64,000 nt of DNA from Celoporthe dispersa (lineage: Eukaryota; Ascomycota; Sordariomycetes; Diaporthales; Cryphonectriaceae), in the NCBI GenBank assembly GCA_016584495.1, contig WAID01000005.1, positions 2,058,501 to 2,122,500 of the forward strand. The letters run 5' to 3'. The position numbers and the translations under genes were made by a program. This document shows, piece by piece, positions 23,107 through 35,629 of this stretch. The stretch's first letter is position 1. Every line of letters starts with the position of its first letter. The notes under the pieces were generated by a model. That model was not told the origin of the DNA. It searched no databases and saw only the letters and a program-made list of their open reading frames with translations.

Positions 23107-24064
23107 AAGAGAAAGGAAGGGTTTTTTTGGTTTTCTTCTTCTTTTCCTTGGGGAAAAATAGAACAGGAAGGGAGAGGAGGGAGGGGGGTGGGTTGGTTAG
23201 AGAAAGAGAAAAGTCCAATCGACGCCAGCCAGTGATGTGTGATACCCAACAAAGCTTAGAAAATAAAAGGCCTATTCTCTGTATAATGTGGGCAGGAAGG
23301 AGCGAACAACAGGGGCTACAGTGCTTACAGGGGATTTTCTGCAGGCCACCCAGGGCTGGAGTGTTTTCTCTCTCTCTCTCTCCTTCTTCTTCCTTCTCTT
23401 CCTTCTCCTCCTCCTCCTCCTCCTCCCCTTCTTCTTCTCATTAACATCAACAACAACAAACCATGATTCGTTCGTTTCCTGGAGGTAGTAATCCCACCTG
23501 CAGTATAAACCTATGCATGCATGGTATTTACTAATACGGTATCAACTGCATGAGACCCCGGCCACACCCATTGATCGGCACCACCTGATTTCCCGGACGA
23601 ACACTTGGGGTCCACAACAGCCACTGTGGCACGAGCAAAAACGAGGGACCACAAGTATTCAGAACACTAAACCAATGTGGGGATTATTTCCGTGTCCTGT
23701 GCCTACCAGGCAGTTATGTCCGACTCTTTTTGTTCACAGGCTGATTGATCAAGGCGGGCCAGAGCTGGGAATGCAGCGATCTTTTTTTCCCTCTTGTTCC
23801 CCAGACACACACCCCCCTCCCTCTTTTTTTTTCTTTAAAAAAAAAGAAGAGAGAGAGTAGCCTCAACCTAGGAAAGGTTTCAACAACCCTGTTGCTCATA
23901 TCAAGGAAGAGGGGGGCCCCGCTCGTGCGCGTGTGAAGAAGAAGAAGCCGCCTGCCACGCCTCTCTGCACCAGATCAATTGAGGGAGCAAGTGAGCGAGT
24001 GGGCGACGCGGTCTGATTTCAGGAGCTTGGGGTTTTGTTTCTCTTTTATTTTTTCTCTTCTTCC

Positions 24065-24097
<33 letters not shown>

Positions 24098-24393
24098 TCT
24101 TTAGTAGGTCGACACACGCGCAGGCAGCTTTTCCCTTAGGGCCTGTGTCTCCCGCCGAGGGGGAAAAAGGAGCCCTCTCTCGTTCCGGAGCAGTCGGGTC
24201 GACCAGCATCGGGCGTGGTGTCCTGATAGGGGGGAAAACCTTAGGAGCGGATGAGCATAGGCTTCTCTCATAATCTCACAGCCGTTGCACGGAGCAGCAG
24301 CAAGCCAGCCAGCCAGCCTTGGCCCCTCTCCCCCGTCCGGAGACGCCGATCATTGCGGTTCAGAGGGCGGGGAGGAAGATCTGACCTGAGACT
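23107..24393. other. intergenic spacer with microsatellites
   Basis: This 1.29-kb stretch between NOP9 and the Clr5 gene contains (TC)n with (CTC)n around 23368-23430 and (TG)n at 24066-24096. No coding signal seen. The right part is probably the 5' leader of the Clr5 gene. Confidence 0.5.
24066..24096. repeat. (TG)n dinucleotide microsatellite
   Basis: About 15 uninterrupted TG units. Confidence 0.95.
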
Positions 24394-26736
24394 ATGGACA
24401 ACACACAACCGCCGCCACCAACGACGACGACCGCGATACCGACACCGATAAGGCTGCCGCCTCACCAGCACCATGATCACCAACACCAACACCACCACCA
24501 CCAGCAGAAGCAGCAGCAGCAGCATAGCCTTCCTGGTGACGGCGGCGGCGGCGGCGGCAGTGGTGGCGGTGGTGGCGACAGCAGTACTACTATCACTACC
24601 GCCACGACGGGCAGCGCTGCTGGTCTGTCGGACAGCAAGCTCACGATGGCGAGGTTCGTCCCTACGGAGACCCCACCACAGCCGCCACCGGCTTCATCCG
24701 AGGCTACACGCCTGCGTCCAGCACCTGGCTCCCAGGAGTGGGAGGCCCACAAAAACATCATCAACGACCTGTACATGGGCAGGAATCTCAACCTCAACGA
24801 GGTCGTCGAGCAGATGAGGGTGTCTTGTGACTTTATCGCCACGTGAGCCAAACCCCCCAATCTTCCCATTCTCTCTTTGTCTCTCTCTCTCTTTGTGTCC
24901 GTCCGGTCGTGAAGGAAAAAGAGGAAGGGATCTCTGTGCTTGTGCTGTGCATGTGTGTAGAGACGACGAGTCTCCCCGTCTCGACGACGACAGCAGCTGA
25001 CCGGGAAGGTTCCACACCCCCGTCTCGCAGGCCCAGAATGTACAAGGCACAGTTTGCCAAATGGGGTTGGTCCAAGTACAACTGCAAGCGGATGAGGAGG
25101 GACGTGTCCTCTGGCAAGCCCGTGGTGAGATCCCAGGGCAAGTCGTGCTACCGGGTCAAGAGGCAGAGGGGCACGGCGACGACCGAAAACGAAGGACAGG
25201 ACACGCAGAACCTGGGCAGACGCGAAAGAGTAGGTCCTTCAGGATCCTCCTCGGCGCTGCAGACACAGGACTCAGGCGCAGTTGTAGCAGTAGTTCCTCT
25301 GAGGTCCTCCTCGGCGCACCGGCACGCACCGGCCCTCCAGCTGGCCCCGTCGTCCTCGCGACCATCAGCAGCGGCGTTGCTACCGCCGGCAGAACCGTCC
25401 GCTGCGGCCATGACACAGCTCGCCAGGGAGACCGCCGCCGCCGCCGCTACCGCCGTCGTCAGCAGCGTCGCTGCCTCAGCACATCCCCCACGTGAACGAC
25501 ACGGCACGCTTCGTGCAGTCCATCCTGACGGACATCCGCAGCCACGTGTACGAGATCTTCTCGCGGAAACCAGACTGGCACCAGTCCAGGGCCTCCAGGA
25601 TTGGGCTCATCAACGCATACGAGTACACCTCATACGACCACTTCGTGATCGCCATGGACGCCTTCCTCAAGAACGAGCACCACAACGGCGGCGAGATCCT
25701 GCGGCAGGCCTTCCTGGAGGTCGAGGAGGCCATCCTGACCGACTACAGCTCCACCTTCTACTTCTTCTTCATCGACCTCCCGGACCTGTTCCTGCACTAC
25801 GGCCGCCACGACATCCTGACCATCCTGCTGGGCCACATCAAACGCCTGACCGGCGCCATCACCCTGCGCGAGCGCATCAGCGGCACCGGGTTCGCGAGCC
25901 TGCACGCCCTGGCCGAGACCGACCCGGGCGTCCTGCGCCACTACATCTCCACCGCCTCGGGCCTGTGGTGCGACCTGCTGTCCGAGCTGCGCGGGCCCCG
26001 CGACAGGAGCACCCTGCTGGCCCAGAGGAACTACCTGCGCCACGACAGGAGCGCCGACCACCGCTTCCGGGTCGGCAGGCTGTGCGAGGACTACGTCGTG
26101 CTGCTGCGCGACGTGCACCAGCAGTTCGGTCCCGGCCATGACATGTCGCGGCACATGGAGGACGTCATCCTCTCGACGCAGATGGTGCATGACTTCTTCG
26201 TCGACGGCTTCGTCCGGCAGAACGAGAGGCTGGTCGCCAGCCTCGAGGACAAGTACCGCATCGCCGCCAGCCCTGCGCCGTCCTCGGCCCTGGGCCCCGT
26301 CCTGGCTGGCAGCAGCAGCAGGAGCAGCGGCAGCAGCAGCCCCGACGGGGACGAGCGTGCCCGTCACCATGCTGCCCACGCGGTGGTGCTCGCCCCCCAG
26401 GGCTGGGACGTCCTGGACAGGAGCATCCGCAGCAACTGCTACCACCGCCTGTCCTACTTCTATAGCCACCACGGCGACGAAGACCGCGCGAACCGCTACT
26501 GCGCCAAGGCCACCGAGGGCTGGCGCGACAAGTACTGGCACCTCGAGGCCGAGGCACAGCTGGTCGCCGCGGGCAGGCACTTTGAGGCACAGTCCCTGCG
26601 GCGGTGCAGGCTGGAGGCCCAGTATTTCCACAAGCTGCCGGAGAACGACGAGATGATCTTTGGTGGGTGGAATGGGGTGGCGGGTCGCGGCGGTGGGTAC
26701 GGCATGAGGAGGACCAGCGCCGGGACGCGGGGTTGA
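24394..26736 (+). CDS. Clr5-domain protein (one single-base frame break)
   Basis: Two exons, 24394-24842 and 25031-26736, with a 188-nt intron. The splice joins EAHKNIINDLYMGRNLNLNEVVEQM...FIAT to PRMYKAQFAKWGWSKYNCK, which is a Clr5 domain (WexxkxxixxLYlxexxxLxev...rmYkxrfkkWgl). The N-terminus is low complexity (poly-His/Gln from CAN codons, then poly-Gly). A poly-Ala linker follows the domain, and a long helical C-terminal part carries ILTDIRSHVYEIFSRKPDW and STFYFFFIDLPDLFLHYG. The frame changes between about 25465 and 25482, within or beside a C5 run; removing one base gives 717 aa and a CDS divisible by three. Clr5-domain proteins are fungus-specific and named after a fission-yeast silencing factor; most filamentous homologues are uncharacterised. 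Nuclear location is inferred only. An alternative is a further intron in the 25200-25450 linker. Confidence 0.72.
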
Positions 26737-27594
26737 AGGTCTGCCTACTGCTCATCGGCCCTGGGACCAAGCAGCTATTGGCCCATCTCGGTCACTCTCT
26801 GAGTCAGGAGATCTGCGGTATCGTGTGTCCTAGGCTCTGGTTTGGGCAGTGGGTAGGGGGCCTAGGCGGCCCTACGTGATCTATGGACAGACGCTAGGAC
26901 ACAAAGGTTCCTGAGGATGAGCCACGAATTTCTACGGCCCAACCAAGGCCACGAGGATGTGTTTGGGGGTATGAGTGAAGGCATCAACCTGCCCAAACGG
27001 TCAGAAGGGCGCAGCAGTCACTTCCTGGCTCTACAACCAAGCTACCAACACGCCGTGCCAGGCCAGGTTCCCCAGGAAATTCACTCACCGATCGACATGC
27101 ATGGTCACACAGGAGCTGGGCTTTCACCTGGATACCAGAGAAGCTGCCACCAGAGAAGCTGCCACCAGAGAAGCTGCCACCAAAAATTGGACGCCAGAAC
27201 AAAACCATCCACAGCCCATGCCCTTAGTGCTTGTGTGAATCACCACCTCACTGGCTGTGCGTGCCTGCCTCTCTCTTTATTCTCAATCTGGCAAGTCACC
27301 ACAAACCATTACTTGGTCCTGGCTCACCTCCTCTATTGTCTTACATCCTTTCACCAACAACTGCGACAATACCAACAAGCAAACTACAACAACCTCCTAC
27401 ACCCTGCTGTACCAGGACAAACAGGATACCTGAAAACTGCTCGGCGTCAGAGGCAGCATCTCTTTCACGTCCTTCTCGTGTGCTTGCAAGACAAGATCCA
27501 CTTCTCGAGAACAAACCCACCACTACACCAAGCAGCACAACCACCAGAGAAGCCAACCATATCAAAAAGGTTGTCATAAGAGCAAGGCGGGAAA
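26737..27594. other. intergenic / probable 5' leader
   Basis: An open frame of 220 codons (26917-27579) lacks any recognisable domain, and its composition looks like leader sequence. I do not call it a gene. A 15-bp tandem repeat is listed separately. The CA-rich stretch at 27300-27560 resembles a fungal 5' UTR for the next gene. Confidence 0.4.
27135..27181. repeat. 15-bp tandem repeat, three copies
   Basis: CCAGAGAAGCTGCCA occurs three times without change. The period is a multiple of three, but no supported protein spans it. Confidence 0.9.
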
Positions 27595-28227
27595 ATGGCG
27601 CCCAAGGTTCTCATCTCCTCAACCCTCCTCAAGACCGCCCTCCTCTTCTCTACCACCACCAGGGCGGCTTCCTCCCCTTTGCCACAGCGCGCCCCCAGTC
27701 CTCACTCTTCTTGAGCCGACAGTCCAGACGCTCCGCCTTTTCAGCCGCCACCGACCCCGTCTTGGAGAGCATCATCCACAGGAGGACCACCACCATGGGC
27801 CGGTCAGGCTATGACAAGACCAATATGAGAGACGCCCAGAACCCGCGCCCTGCCTCCACCAAAAAGACAAAGGCATCCGCCGACCACCCCACAGCGCGAC
27901 CTCACCCCGTTGCAGTCCCGGAGCCGGCTCAGGGCTCCAGGGCGACCTCTGCATCTGCCCAAGAGCAGGCCACGTCTGCTCCTCCAACGGCCCAGAGCCA
28001 GGCCCAGGAGGACATCAGTAAGTGCCTCTCAATATCCCATCCACAACCATCTCAGCAGAACCTTCACCATTCCCGCACAGCAGTCAAGCTGACCATGAAC
28101 GCTTTCGGTCTTACCAGACCTGCTTCCCACATTCCCCATGCCTTTCGAGCGCGAAGGAGGACAGTCCGCAGAGGATGGACATGAGATTCCTGTACCGTCT
28201 CTGGTGGGACGCGGGTGGACCTTCTGA
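27595..28227 (+). CDS. small protein with mitochondrial-type N-terminus, unknown function
   Basis: This is a reconstructed gene. The ATG at 27595 begins MAPKVLISSTLLKTALLFST, a positively charged amphipathic leader without acidic residues, followed by Arg/Ser-rich text (SRQSRRSAFSAATDP). The frame breaks at the C-run 27692-27696; adding one base joins it to SSLFLSRQSRR and onward. Exon 1 ends at 28017 before GTAAGT. The 100-nt intron has a GCTGAC branch site and ends at CAG 28117. Exon 2 (28118-28227) reads NLLPTFPMPFEREGGQSAED through VPSLVGRGWTF and stops. Corrected length is 534 nt, giving 177 aa, divisible by three. The middle is disordered and rich in Pro/Ala/Gln. I do not recognise the family. 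Matrix import is inferred from the leader alone. Confidence 0.5.
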
Positions 28228-29743
28228 TCATGAAGCGGGGATATTCTAAGCGCGGGAGAGCACGCTGGTGGGCAACCCGCGTGGTCACTAGGAGCGGTTA
28301 ATTGTTTTATTCTTCATGGCTGCCTTGGGAGCTACCTGCTTGGGGTGATCTGGGTGAGATCAACTCAAGATCCGCATGGCTAGTTGAGAAGGAAGGGAAG
28401 CACGCTAAAGGGATCATGGCACACGCCTCTAGGGAAGAAGACCTGGCGAGGACCGGCATGCCCCTCTCCCCTCCCTTCTCCCGCCCTCTCTCCCGGCACG
28501 CGCTTCCACCTTTCCACTCGAAGAAGAATAAAGGTGGACAGATGGAAGGAGAGACAGCCGTGTTTGCTCGTGATTATTCAAAGATACTACTCTACAACCA
28601 GACTGGGGGTGTCAGGTCATGGAAGTCAACACCGGGTTGGTCGAGGCCACACCAAAAAAAAAACCCCCCAAAAAACCCCCCCACCAGCGACCAGAGCGAA
28701 TTCAACAATCAGCGGTACCCAGTCAGTTAGTTAGTCTATCTAGTCAGCCAATCCATAATAATAATCACTGCTACAATTGTGAATTCAAAAATAGAAAAAG
28801 AAAGAAGAGAAGGAAAGGAAAGGAAGAGTGGGTGGTGACAAGCAGTCGTATAGGTTTAGTTTACGCCAACCTCAGCAAATCAATTAGTCACAAAGGTAAC
28901 GAGCCAATTAAATAAATTGTACGATTTAATGTCTGTATATTATTGTTATTATTATTTTTGAGGACTTTTTGGAAGTTTCAAATGCCAACTCCCCCCCCCC
29001 CACCCCTTTTTTCTTCAGCCCACCTCAATTAATATATACCTCTTGGTCCAGGTAGATAGATCGCCCGGTTATATTTATATGTTCTTCCTGGAGCATATAA
29101 AGACAAAAGAAGGAAAAAAGATGACTCAACTTGAGATGCGCTTACGACGATGGAGCCGAAGAATATATAAATCAAAAATCAAACCGCTTTCATAAATCAA
29201 AACTGAACTTTAAACAGATGAGCTGAGAATATCCCATATTGGATTTGTTTCACTTTACTTTCTACCTTTTTTCATTTCTCACCCCCCCCCCCTAGCCCAA
29301 ATGAATGGATGGTTTCTCGTTTCTGTTCTTTTTTGGGGGTTCAACGTCACTGCCCATCAGCTCTTTGAGAATTTCGCACAAACAGAAAGCGTCCCATAAC
29401 TGCCATTTGCCAGGAGGGGGTATTTACCACACGCAAGGACAGTATCGCCTCCCAACTCCTTTTAGTGAGTGTATCCAGAAAACCCCGGCCAAAACACCGC
29501 GTAAAGAGTAGGGAGAAGAGAAAGAAAAAGGGAGTTAAATCCAAAACGGGAACTCCTTGTTGCAGATGTTCTGCAGTCCGAGCTGACAACAATAGACCCA
29601 AAAAATCACACACAGACACACATACACAGGAACACTGCAGTAAAAGCAATGTTGCGTCTGCCACTCGGTGGTAGCACGAGATATGTTCATAGTCCTCTAT
29701 AGGCATCGATGGAGTGAGGACAGGCGGATGTTTGGTTTCTTAT
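28228..29743. other. intergenic, AT-rich, no gene recognised
   Basis: Convergent spacer between two 3' ends. It holds homopolymer C runs (about 28990 and 29282) and AT-rich DNA (28880-29260). No coding signal. Confidence 0.55.
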
Positions 29744-31403
29744 TCAAAACCATGGCTGATCGTTGTTGGGATTATCAGCCTCCTGAGACTGTGACATGTT
29801 CAGGAACTCGTCGACGTTGAAATCAGCCGGGGCGGCAGGAAAACCACCAGCGGTGCTGGCGGCGGCCCAGTCGAAGGCCGTGTCGGTCTTGGCCAGCTCG
29901 AACAGGGCCAGGTCGTTCTCGAGCGCGGCGGCTGGCAGCTTGTCGGCAGACTCGTGCGGCGGCGCAGGATCCGCGACCAGGGTAGGACTGGTCGAACACG
30001 TGTCTGGTGTCGCCTGGCAGTCCGTCGCGGCGGGCTGGGTGGTCAGGGGGGCGGGCGTCTGCGCCAGGTGCATGATTCCCTCCTGCGAGGAGACCCTCGA
30101 CATGGGCTGGCTCGGGAAGGGCACAGAGTGCCGGTGTTGGGTCCTCGGGGGCGGTGGGTCCTGTAAGATCATGGGAGGCCGCCCGGGCGCAAAGGCCGCC
30201 CGGCCGTCGAGTTGCCATCCTTGCATGCTGCCCATCCACGCGCCCGCGAATATATCCTGCACGTTCTGCGGCAGCTGCGCGGTGAAGGGCGCCATGGGCG
30301 GCCCTGGCGTGGCAGTCAGCGGGGCATCGTACTCGGACCGCCGGCGCTTGGCCAGCGGCTCCCCCAAGGGTGTGGTGGCCGCCGAGTGCACAGGTGTATG
30401 GAGCGCCGAGCGGAGCCCACCAGATACCTGGCGCGCCGGCCGCAGGCCCTGCGAGGCTGCGTGGTTCCACGTCGTGCTCATGTGCTCGCTGCTGCCGGCC
30501 TCGCTCGCAAACGACTGTGAGCGTCTCATCATGTGGTCCGGGTCCAGAGGTGACATGTGCGGGAAGACCGAGTTCGGGGTGGTCATGGGACTCGCGGCGG
30601 GGTGCGGGTGGTGGACACCAAAGGTAAAGGTTGGAGATCCGAGGGCGACAGGGCTCATGCCGGGTGACGAGAGCATGCCGCCGGGGGTGGTGACGGCTGT
30701 CTGGCCTGGCAGGGGAGACGTGTCGATGTGGAGGGCCAGGGCTGGTGAGCCTGCGGTCTGGTGATGTGGAGGAGGAGGAGGAGGGCAGGTCATGTCTAGC
30801 GGCGGGTGTGGTGGTGGTGGTGGTTGTGACGGGCGCGTCAGGGTCCCAAAGATGCGCTCAAATTCGAGCTCGACCTGGGCCGCGTTGGCGTCCCTGGCGA
30901 GCAAGGCTGGGTTGGCGACAGAGCGGTGCATCGCCGCGTGTATGGTGGCAAAGTCCTGGAACTTGGACGGCATCTCTCTCCACAGGTTGGACCGCGGCAG
31001 GTCGTCCTCCTCCTCGTACATCTCCTCCTTGAGGACGATGTCCTCACTGATCCTGAGGCTCTTCCCGGTCCTCTCCTTGTGGATCATGGAGGCCATCTTG
31101 GCGGACTGGACACGGGCGTCGATACTCCTGTCACTCCTTCTCGACGCGGCGATATAAGCGCGCTCCTTGTTTTCCGATGGAGATCTCTCGCTCTGCTGCT
31201 TGGGTTAGGATCTGTCGTCCTGTCCTGGAGAGAAGACTGCTGGTGGTGGAGAGGACAGCGAGAGAGAGGATTGTAGCGAGCGGCCAATAGTATGGAACAA
31301 GAAAAGAGAAAGAAAAAAAAAGACTGACCTGTCTGGGTTGTGGCTTGCCGTCAGGGACAGTAAGGCCGCCTGCAGCACCGGGTGGACGAGCGCTCTTCCC
31401 CAT
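29744..31403 (-). CDS. conserved fungal protein of unknown function with basic/acidic N-terminal motif
   Basis: Two exons, 31403-31329 and 31192-29744, with a 136-nt intron; 507 aa, intact. The ATG at 31403 is the first in frame; the upstream in-frame codon is TTG. The conserved part is N-terminal: exon 1 ends KPQPRQ, then SERSPSENKERAYIAASRRS, SIDARVQSAKMASMIHKERTGK, and EEMYEEEDDLPR. The family itself I recall only as an unnamed Pezizomycotina protein. The remainder is proline/serine-rich and disordered, with PPPPPHPP and PPPPPPHH tracts, a KRRR basic cluster (AKRRRSEYDAP) that could be a nuclear signal, and an acidic C-terminal end (FNVDEFLNMSQSQEADN) resembling activation domains. A nuclear regulatory role is inference from composition. 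Confidence 0.82.
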
Positions 31404-31869
31404 TGTCGTATTATTTAAATTTTTCAAGAAGGAAGAAAGAAGAAAACGGGTGAAGAAAAGGTGCTATTCGATCCGGGTGGGTATGTTTGTTGTTGTGATT
31501 GATATTTATGATACGTGATAAATCAACCTTCTTAAGATGATATATTTGTTGTTGTTGGCGTTGTCGTCGTCGTCGTCGTATGAGCAATTCCAGAAAGATT
31601 GGTCCGACGGGGCGATAGAAAAGGGATGCCTTGGGCTGAGCAGTGTCTCGGAAGGGAGGGAGGGAGAGAGACAGGCAGGAGAGGGAGGAGGAGGAGGAGG
31701 AAGACAAGAGAGGAGATGATCCAAGTTCAGCTTGCAGAGCGAGGAGGAGGTGTGGAATGCGCCTTCGTCTTAAGCTATAAAGTTTTTGGTGGTCTCGGAA
31801 GGAGCAGTAGGCCGAAAGAGTGATGGAGGGAAGAACGAATTGCTTATAGGGACATGGCCCTACTGCACG

Positions 31870-31875
<6 letters not shown>

Positions 31876-31903
<28 letters not shown>
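31876..31903. repeat. (TC)n microsatellite
   Basis: About 14 TC units in the presumed 5' region of the minus-strand gene ending at 31403. Confidence 0.9.
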
Positions 31904-32498
31904 GGAGAACGGGCGCGGGGCAAGAGAGGCGAGGCCCGGCGTATCAAGGAGGGTTGCCCCAGGGCTGTCTAGGCGTAGAAGCTAGCTAGCTGCAGGTGGA
32001 AAGTAGCTAGGGATCGGTCTCTGGCTTTTGTTCTTCCTTGGGGCAGGGGGGGGAGGGGGAGGGGCGCGGGACCTCTGCACGATCTGGAAGGGAAGGGGTG
32101 ACAGATCGGGCTGGTACAAAGATTGGCGATGGTTAGGAGGTCTTCACTGCTAGGCCTGGGTCGGTCAAAAGGCCAGAAGATCGGGGTCACAATAGCATTA
32201 AACATTTCTTGTACTACTACCTGGTACTAGTACTACTCCCCAAGCCGCTGACAAAAAAAAAAAAAACCTCCTGAGGGCGGGAAAAGATCAAGAAAAGAAA
32301 AGAAAATCCACCTTGGCGGGCGGGCCGGGGGGGAGGGGCCCACAGGTTCTGTGTTGTCAGTGTCTGTTCGCAGGATGAAGCCAGCAGAGTGGTATGAGTG
32401 TTTTCGATCGACAGCCGATTGAGAGCCGATGGGGCCAGAGATGGTTGCGGGAGATCGATCTCGATCTAAGCAGTGTTCAAGGAGAAAAGTGTGAGAGA

Positions 32499-32501
<3 letters not shown>

Positions 32502-32530
<29 letters not shown>
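32502..32530. repeat. (GA)n microsatellite
   Basis: About 14 GA units followed by TAGAGG. Confidence 0.9.
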
Positions 32531-32535
<5 letters not shown>

Positions 32536-32931
32536 GAGCACCAGGCAGGGGGAGAGGGGATCGGGCTACAGTTAGCATACTACTAGCTGATCTAGTGGTT
32601 TCCACCATAATAATGCATGTATTTTGCTATGTACATCCGCAGGTTAGTCATATCCTATTATGAAGGTTATGTGTGTGTTTGTGTGTGGGAAGCCTGCTGT
32701 CCCATTCCCAGCGTGGCCTCCCTGCGTACATTGTACAAGCCCGAGAAAAGATCCACACCCCAAGGAAGGCCAGAGAGCTTCCTGTGTTACAGTATATTTG
32801 TTTCAGGGTCTTTTTTCTCCCCTTCCTTTTCCTTCTTCTGGTAGTAATCAAAAGGGCCGATTCTAGACCGTTTCCTCCATACTACGTTGTCAACTACGAG
32901 TCTGCGCAGAGAGAGAACAGGAAGAAGACAG

Positions 32932-32980
32932 AAAGAAGAAGAAGAAGAAGAAGAAGAAGAAGAAGAAGAAGAAGAAGAAA
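32932..32980. repeat. (GAA)n microsatellite
   Basis: About 15-16 GAA units, the longest trinucleotide run in the window. Not inside a supported gene. Confidence 0.95.
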
Positions 32981-35592
32981 CCCACCACCGGAAGGACAGC
33001 AATCTCGCGGGTCATCCGGAGAAGCTCCCACCCACCCAGTCTCGCCGGTGTGGTCCAGCTACAGGATGCAGCCGGAAGCATACTTGCAGGACGCCAGCAT
33101 GCTTTGCGAATAGGCCAGAACTAAAACACCGACCCTGCAGTACTACTACAGCACACTCCACTATGTACAGTACTTGTGTACCAGGGTACTGTACGGGCAG
33201 AACAGAGCTTCCCCGCTCCGAGTAAGTTATGCACAGCCCCCATACGATGGACACAGACCGGTTGAGTCGGCAGGGACCTTTTCTGCACCTCCTCTTCCCT
33301 CTTGGTGGTTTTTTTTCTTCTTCTTTTTTCTTTCTCATTTCCTCTTCTCCTTCCCCTCGGCAGTCTCCCTCGGAAGCTGGAATTCAGGTTCCCCACGTTT
33401 TTTTTTTTTCTCTTTCTTCTTTTATCTCTCTCAAGATCAGCATTCCTCACGGCTAAGCAGGTCTTGAAAATTCAGGTCTGGCCATGGGCGGGACAGCTTC
33501 ACCTGAGACACAGAGACGGCCTGTACGGACTGGACCCTCCGGCGCAGGCTGGCTTGCTAATCAGTGGGCCCGTCCCCTAACACATCTGCCTCTGGACGAC
33601 TGGTTTCGACGGTACAGCAGACCTCAAAAGCTGAACACTAACAAGCGCCTCGCAGGCTGGCTTCGTCCTGAGCAGCCAACCAGTGAGCTTAGGGTCCTGG
33701 TGGCAGGAGGGGGGGATTCGAGAGATCTCTCTCGCTCCCTCCCTCCCACAAACACGGTTCGCCCGTCCCTGTGACCGATCTTTTTCTCTCTCGCTCGCTG
33801 TTGTCTTGGACGAGACCGGCGGGCGGGATAAAGGACTGCTCCCTATGTACTTGTGAGTGTGCCGTCCCCAGTGTTAATTTAATCGTGCCCCCCCCCTTGC
33901 ACCGGAGGTTCAACTCCTTCCCAGGCGGGCACCAGCAGCGAAATCTTTCGGAGATGGAGTTGCCGAGAACGAAGACACGATCCGCGTCCAGGTGATGTTA
34001 TTTGACAGCCATGAGCCCTTCGTCATTGGCATCGTCCTCGGCCCTTGACGTCTTTTTTTTTTCCTTCCCCTTCAACGGCCCAGCGACGTCATCCTCTACC
34101 AAGTATACACGGGATGCAGAAAGCAAAGGCGAGGTGTTGCTAACGTTCACGGCTGCTGTGTGAGCCGTTCTAATATGCTTTGTAATAGTTGCCAGCGCCC
34201 TCCCTCCCTCGTGCTATAGTTTGCCACCCTCCGTTGAACCTTATCAGGCTTGCTATTCCCTTCTACTCCCTCCCCCCTCCCCTTCAGGGATGCTCCTCCC
34301 AGCTCTGCTCTCTGCCTGCCAAGGTAGGTATGTAGCGCGAGATCGCTCATGGGAAAATCCAAAGAATCCCATCCCGTTCCGTCATGGCATTTCTGTTCCT
34401 TCTTTTCCCTTTTTGGACTCCACTCTTCTCCTTCCAGCCAGTCGGATCTCTGTCGCCCGGCACATCTGCCTGCTCATTCGTCGATGCCCACCCCTGCTCG
34501 GAGGCGTACAACTATTTGCTGGAGGGGGCTGGACGGATGCGTGTGTGGAAACGTTGCACAGCGGCACGCTGTGGTTTCGGCGCCCAGGAGGCGCCACAGT
34601 GTCGTGTGCAGGTAGGTAGGCGGTGACAGTCGTAACCTATTACTGGGCAGCTCTTGCACTCACCGAGATTCCTATTTCGACGTTTCGCGTACGCGCATGC
34701 GCAGCACACCCTGACAGTCAGACGATTTCCCTCTGGCACCCTCGAATGATTTTGTCTACTTCCGGGGACGGAGCGGGTCTCGACGCGAGCGAGAGAGAGC
34801 AAGGCCATATGAGAGAGAGAGAGAGAGTTTCGATCCCCAAGCCCGATTCGCTTGACCGGTCTATTCCGAATATATGCGCGATCCACGGCATAGAACGCAA
34901 ACTCTGCCCATCTGTCAGGGAATGTCGTCCGTCCTAGTGACGAAACGAATCGAAAGGGTCCTCCCCCCCCCTTTTCTTCTTCTTCCCCCGATCCAGACAG
35001 ACCGCTCTTGACGTCGAAGCCGAGGCCATTCCCCGATCTGCCATTGGCAGTCACGATAACAGTTCTCCTGTCGAGGAGGACTCAATTTGAACCTCTTGGC
35101 AGCAGTACACGGCCAGGGCTGCCTGCATGTGCTTGCGCCTGTCAACCGATCTCCAGAGGCTGGGATCGATACCACTTGCAGCCCTGGTAAATATCTGGAA
35201 TAAGAAAGACAGATCACACACGATTTGGGAAAAGAGACAGCCCAGGTGGGAAGACGGAAGTGAAAGGGAAAGGAAAGGAAGAAAAAAAAAGATCTGGCCT
35301 GACATAACCAGGGACCCTTTTTGCCCTTCCTGTTTTCCTTTTTCTTTTCCTTCCCACAAGAGCGGACATGACAGATGCAAAGAAAGTCTCGTCCGTCCCC
35401 ATCCTTGTTAACATTGCATCATTTTCTTTGACCTATAGAGTACAGCATAGCACAACAGCTCCTACATCCTGGGCCGCCCGCCGTCTCGGGGTCGATCGAT
35501 CTTGTCTAGAGGATCCACTCCTGAGCACGCGAGGATCTTGGTTTTGGATACCGTCAACGCGATGCTTATGTCTCCGCGGGGGAGAGTCAGAG

Positions 35593-35596
<4 letters not shown>

Positions 35597-35625
<29 letters not shown>
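35597..35625. repeat. (AG)n microsatellite
   Basis: About 14 AG units in gene-free DNA. Confidence 0.9.

Positions 35626-35629
<4 letters not shown>

Noticed and set aside
22353..23252. 299-codon minus-strand open frame
   Set aside because: Antisense of NOP9; the opposite strand gives an unambiguous Nop9 alignment.
25630..26631. 333-codon minus-strand open frame
   Set aside because: Antisense shadow of the Clr5 gene in GC-rich DNA; composition is biased and motif-free.
27135..27181. possible CRISPR-like array
   Set aside because: Short head-to-tail copies without spacers in a eukaryotic genome; an ordinary minisatellite.
26917..27579. 220-codon plus-strand open frame
   Set aside because: No domain, interrupted composition and a 15-bp tandem repeat; reads like leader/intergenic DNA ahead of the 27595 gene.
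34512..35054. 180-codon minus-strand open frame in the gene-free block
   Set aside because: Low complexity, overlaps open frames on the other strand, no recognisable motif or splice structure.
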